DNA of 52,744 nt from Deltaproteobacteria bacterium. Lineage in GTDB: Bacteria > SAR324 > JACQKK01. Of the stretch, positions 51,086-52,744 are shown piece after piece; positions within the stretch are counted from its first letter, which is position 1; the number at the start of each line of letters is the position of its first letter. The notes beneath the pieces are model-generated. The model had not been told where the DNA came from. It did not search any database and saw only the letters and a list, made by a program, of their open reading frames with translations. The position numbers were made by a program, and so were the translations under genes. The stretch covers positions 1 through 52,744 of the forward strand of contig JAOUEW010000011.1 in NCBI GenBank assembly GCA_029858505.1, read 5' to 3'.

Positions 51086-51385
51086 TCAACCGAACTTGTA
51101 ATGTTTCCGCACGTTTTTCTGGATATGCCAAATGCAACGCATTCCTTGGGGGAAGGTCACCAGGTCTCCCGCGCCAAAACTCACCGGGCTGCCGCCTTCC
51201 GGGGTTACCGTCACCTCTCCTTCCAGGAAAAAACATACTTCCTGCTCATCATAAAACCAAGGAAAGGTAGAAGCCTCTTTTTCCCAAATGGGCCAGTGAT
51301 GCACCCCCAAGCTTTGCAGGTTTTCTGGCTTGGGGTGCTTGACGACTTGAATAGAGCTCATGATGGTTTTTGGGCTAAAGGTCAT
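51086..51385 (-). CDS. Small cupin (Cupin_3 / EutQ-like)
   Basis: A 99-residue single cupin barrel. WPIWEKEASTFPWFYDEQEV, CFFLEGEVTVTPEGGSPVSF and GAGDLVTFPQGMRCIWHIQK form the two cupin motifs; the ending RKHYKF is typical of Cupin_3 (DUF861). Metal-binding histidines are largely replaced, as in many DUF861 proteins. ATG 51385 has AAGG upstream; ATG 51361 is also possible. Function unknown. Divergent from mdh. Confidence 0.8.
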   Translation of the reverse strand: MTFSPKTIMSSIQVVKHPKPENLQSLGVHHWPIWEKEASTFPWFYDEQEVCFFLEGEVTVTPEGGSPVSFGAGDLVTFPQGMRCIWHIQKNVRKHYKFG

Positions 51386-51537
51386 TGGAGCCTTAAGATT
51401 GAAAGCCGTATGATACAGTCGGCTGGGCTTCCTGGCTCCGGGCTGGTTCATTTTATCGGAAACATGCGAAGATAAGTCAACCGCTTTGTTTTCATTTTAT
51501 TTACTTATCCCCCAACCCTCCTCTTTCGGAGAATTCC

Positions 51538-52518
51538 ATGAAACCCCCCATAAAGATTGCCGTCACTGGCGCGGCCGGACAACTTACCTATGCGCTGCTT
51601 TTCCGCTTGGCTACTGGTGAAACCTTTGGCGCGGACCAACCGGTGGAATTGAATCTGTTGGAAATCCCCGCTGCCATGAAGGGCCTGCAGGGGGTGGCCA
51701 TGGAACTGGAAGACTGCGCCTTTCCCTTGTTGACCAAACTGAATTTATACGATGACCCGGCAAAATGTTTTGACGGAATTCAATGGGCTTTGCTGGTGGG
51801 GGCCCGACCCCGCTCAAAAGGCATGGAGCGTAAAGACCTGCTGACCGCCAATGGAGAGATTTTCGTGGGACAAGGGAAGGCCCTGGAAAAGGCCCACAAG
51901 GATCTTAACGTACTGGTGGTGGGGAACCCGGCCAACACCAACTGTCTGATTGCCATGAACCACGCCAAAGGCATTCCCCCCGAACGTTTTGCCGCCATGA
52001 CCCGGCTGGACCACAACCGCGCGGCAGCACAGCTGGCAGCCAAAGCTGACCGCCCGGTCACCGACGTGACCCACATGGCCATCTGGGGGAACCATTCCTC
52101 CACCCAATATCCCGATTTCGTTCACGCCAAAATTGGAGGAAAGCCGGTTACCCAAGTGATTTCGGACCGGGCTTGGCTGGAGGGAGACTTTATTTCTACC
52201 GTGCAAAAGCGTGGGGCGGCGATAATTGACGCCCGGGGATTCTCTTCAGCCGCCAGCGCCGCCAATGCCGTGATTGACCACATCCACGCTTGGAGCCGCC
52301 CCACCCCTAAGGACGACTGGTTCAGCGCGGCCGTGGTCTCCGATGGCAGTTACGGGGTAGAGAAAGGGTTGGTCTCTTCGTTCCCCCTCCGCACAGACGG
52401 GAAAACATGGCAGATTGTGCAGGGTGTGGAGATTGACGCCTTCTCCCGACAAAAGATTGACCTGTCGGTGAAGGAGCTTCAAGAAGAACGGGATGCCGTG
52501 AAGCATTTGATGAAATAA
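51538..52518 (+). CDS. mdh: Malate dehydrogenase, cytosolic-type
   Basis: A 326-residue NAD-dependent dehydrogenase interconverting malate and oxaloacetate. [19 protein letters not shown] is the NAD-binding loop; [18 protein letters not shown] carries the substrate-binding Arg residues; [14 protein letters not shown] and [14 protein letters not shown] follow; the catalytic His is in [14 protein letters not shown]. This is the type typical of eukaryotic cytosol, Thermus and many Gram-negatives. GGAG precedes the ATG by 6 nt. Confidence 0.96.
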   Translation: MKPPIKIAVTGAAGQLTYALLFRLATGETFGADQPVELNLLEIPAAMKGLQGVAMELEDCAFPLLTKLNLYDDPAKCFDGIQWALLVGARPRSKGMERKDLLTANGEIFVGQGKALEKAHKDLNVLVVGNPANTNCLIAMNHAKGIPPERFAAMTRLDHNRAAAQLAAKADRPVTDVTHMAIWGNHSSTQYPDFVHAKIGGKPVTQVISDRAWLEGDFISTVQKRGAAIIDARGFSSAASAANAVIDHIHAWSRPTPKDDWFSAAVVSDGSYGVEKGLVSSFPLRTDGKTWQIVQGVEIDAFSRQKIDLSVKELQEERDAVKHLMK

Positions 52519-52555
52519 ACACCGGTCCCTTACTTTCTAACCGTTTCCCTCCAAC

Positions 52556-52589
52556 AAAAAAGCCGGTGCCCTTGGGCACCGGCTTTTTA
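52556..52589. terminator. Bidirectional terminator of mdh and the rRNA operon
   Basis: AAAAAA-GCCGGTGCC-CTTG-GGCACCGGC-TTTTT: a perfect 9-bp G/C-rich stem with A and T runs on the two sides, able to end mdh (plus) and the 5S transcript (minus). Confidence 0.93.
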
Positions 52590-52652
52590 TTTGATTTTCT
52601 TGTTACTCTTCTCTACTTCTCTTTCCTGTTTTTATTATTTCCACGGGATTGG

Positions 52653-52744
52653 GATTCCGGCGACGACCCGCTCTCCCGCCGGGAAGCCCGGCAGTACCAT
52701 AGGCGCGAAGAGGCTTAACTTCTGTATTCGGAATGGGAACAGGT
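52653..52744 (-). rRNA. rrf: 5S ribosomal RNA, 3' part (runs off the window)
   Basis: Read on the minus strand: CCTGTTCCCATTCCGAATAC, GAAGTTAAGCCTCTTCGCG, CCTATGGTACTGCCGGGC and GAGAGCGGGTCGTCGCC. These are the conserved loops B/C, GAAGUUAAG and the loop E/D segments of 5S rRNA. The 5' end lies past the right edge; the exact 3' end is approximate. Confidence 0.92.

Overview
The window is a gene-dense, moderately GC-rich bacterial chromosome segment. Dispersed housekeeping genes (murE, carA, prfA, rpmE, rho, coaD, pgm, purB, hisF, hisA, purM, hisS, dcd, prmC, mdh, the end of a 5S rRNA) show it is core chromosome rather than plasmid or phage. The meso-DAP type MurE, the AmtB proteins with signal peptides, EpmB and multidomain sensory proteins point to a Gram-negative bacterium with proteobacteria-like gene content. 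I cannot name the phylum. PurM is of the divergent Bacteroidetes type, so ancestry is mixed.

Layout. 1-870: tail of a periplasmic binding-type protein, an 8-bp tandem repeat and tRNA-Gln. 0.87-4.2 kb: murE, tRNA-Lys and tRNA-Glu with their terminators, and a response regulator/PP2C phosphatase. 4.4-11.1 kb: a DegT-type aminotransferase, epmB coupled to a hybrid histidine kinase, carA and a TerB-like protein. 11.5-20.3 kb, mostly minus strand: prfA-rpmE-rho, an orphan FtsK-like membrane domain, coaD, a CPBP protease, pgm and an unknown protein. 20.7-23.1 kb is a looser zone: a small regulator, two tRNA-Ser genes, short direct repeats, a gene remnant, a small membrane protein, and two tandem copies of an unrecognised structured RNA. 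23.1-29.4 kb: a BluB-CobT fusion, a TSUP permease, and P-II with two ammonium transporters. 29.7-37.3 kb: a sensory cluster (REC-kinase, response regulator, CheA hybrid, CheW, soluble PAS-MCP) ending in a DsbA-like gene with an in-frame UGA. 37.5-41.7 kb: an ABC1 kinase, small unknown proteins, a TrmJ-like methylase and a glutaredoxin with an in-frame UGA. 41.7-52.7 kb: purine, histidine and nucleotide genes, DksA, PrmC/CheY, a cupin, mdh and the 5S rRNA.

Main points of interest. (1) Two compact three-way-junction RNAs (22756-22832 and 22977-23055) lie in tandem upstream of the bluB-cobT fusion. They share junction geometry, a possible loop-loop contact and the 3' tail CCTCTTT, with compensating base changes between copies; the second starts about 7 nt after a perfect TATAAT. 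I cannot match them to a known riboswitch. (2) Two thiol oxidoreductases (DsbA/FrnE-like at 36662 and glutaredoxin-like at 41694) each have TGA exactly where the first Cys of CxxC should be, followed by a hairpin, so both are probable selenoproteins missed by ordinary gene calling. (3) Two inverted, full-length homologous ~72-bp palindromic elements resemble MITEs. (4) An FtsK membrane domain stands without its motor.

How genes connect. RF1 (prfA) and its glutamine methylase PrmC are both present, though far apart. GlnB and AmtB form the classic nitrogen-sensing pair, with a sigma-54-like promoter upstream. The CheA/CheW/MCP set looks like one signalling pathway whose last gene is translationally coupled to the Sec-containing oxidoreductase. 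The hisA-hisF and purM-alkD pairs are divergently arranged.
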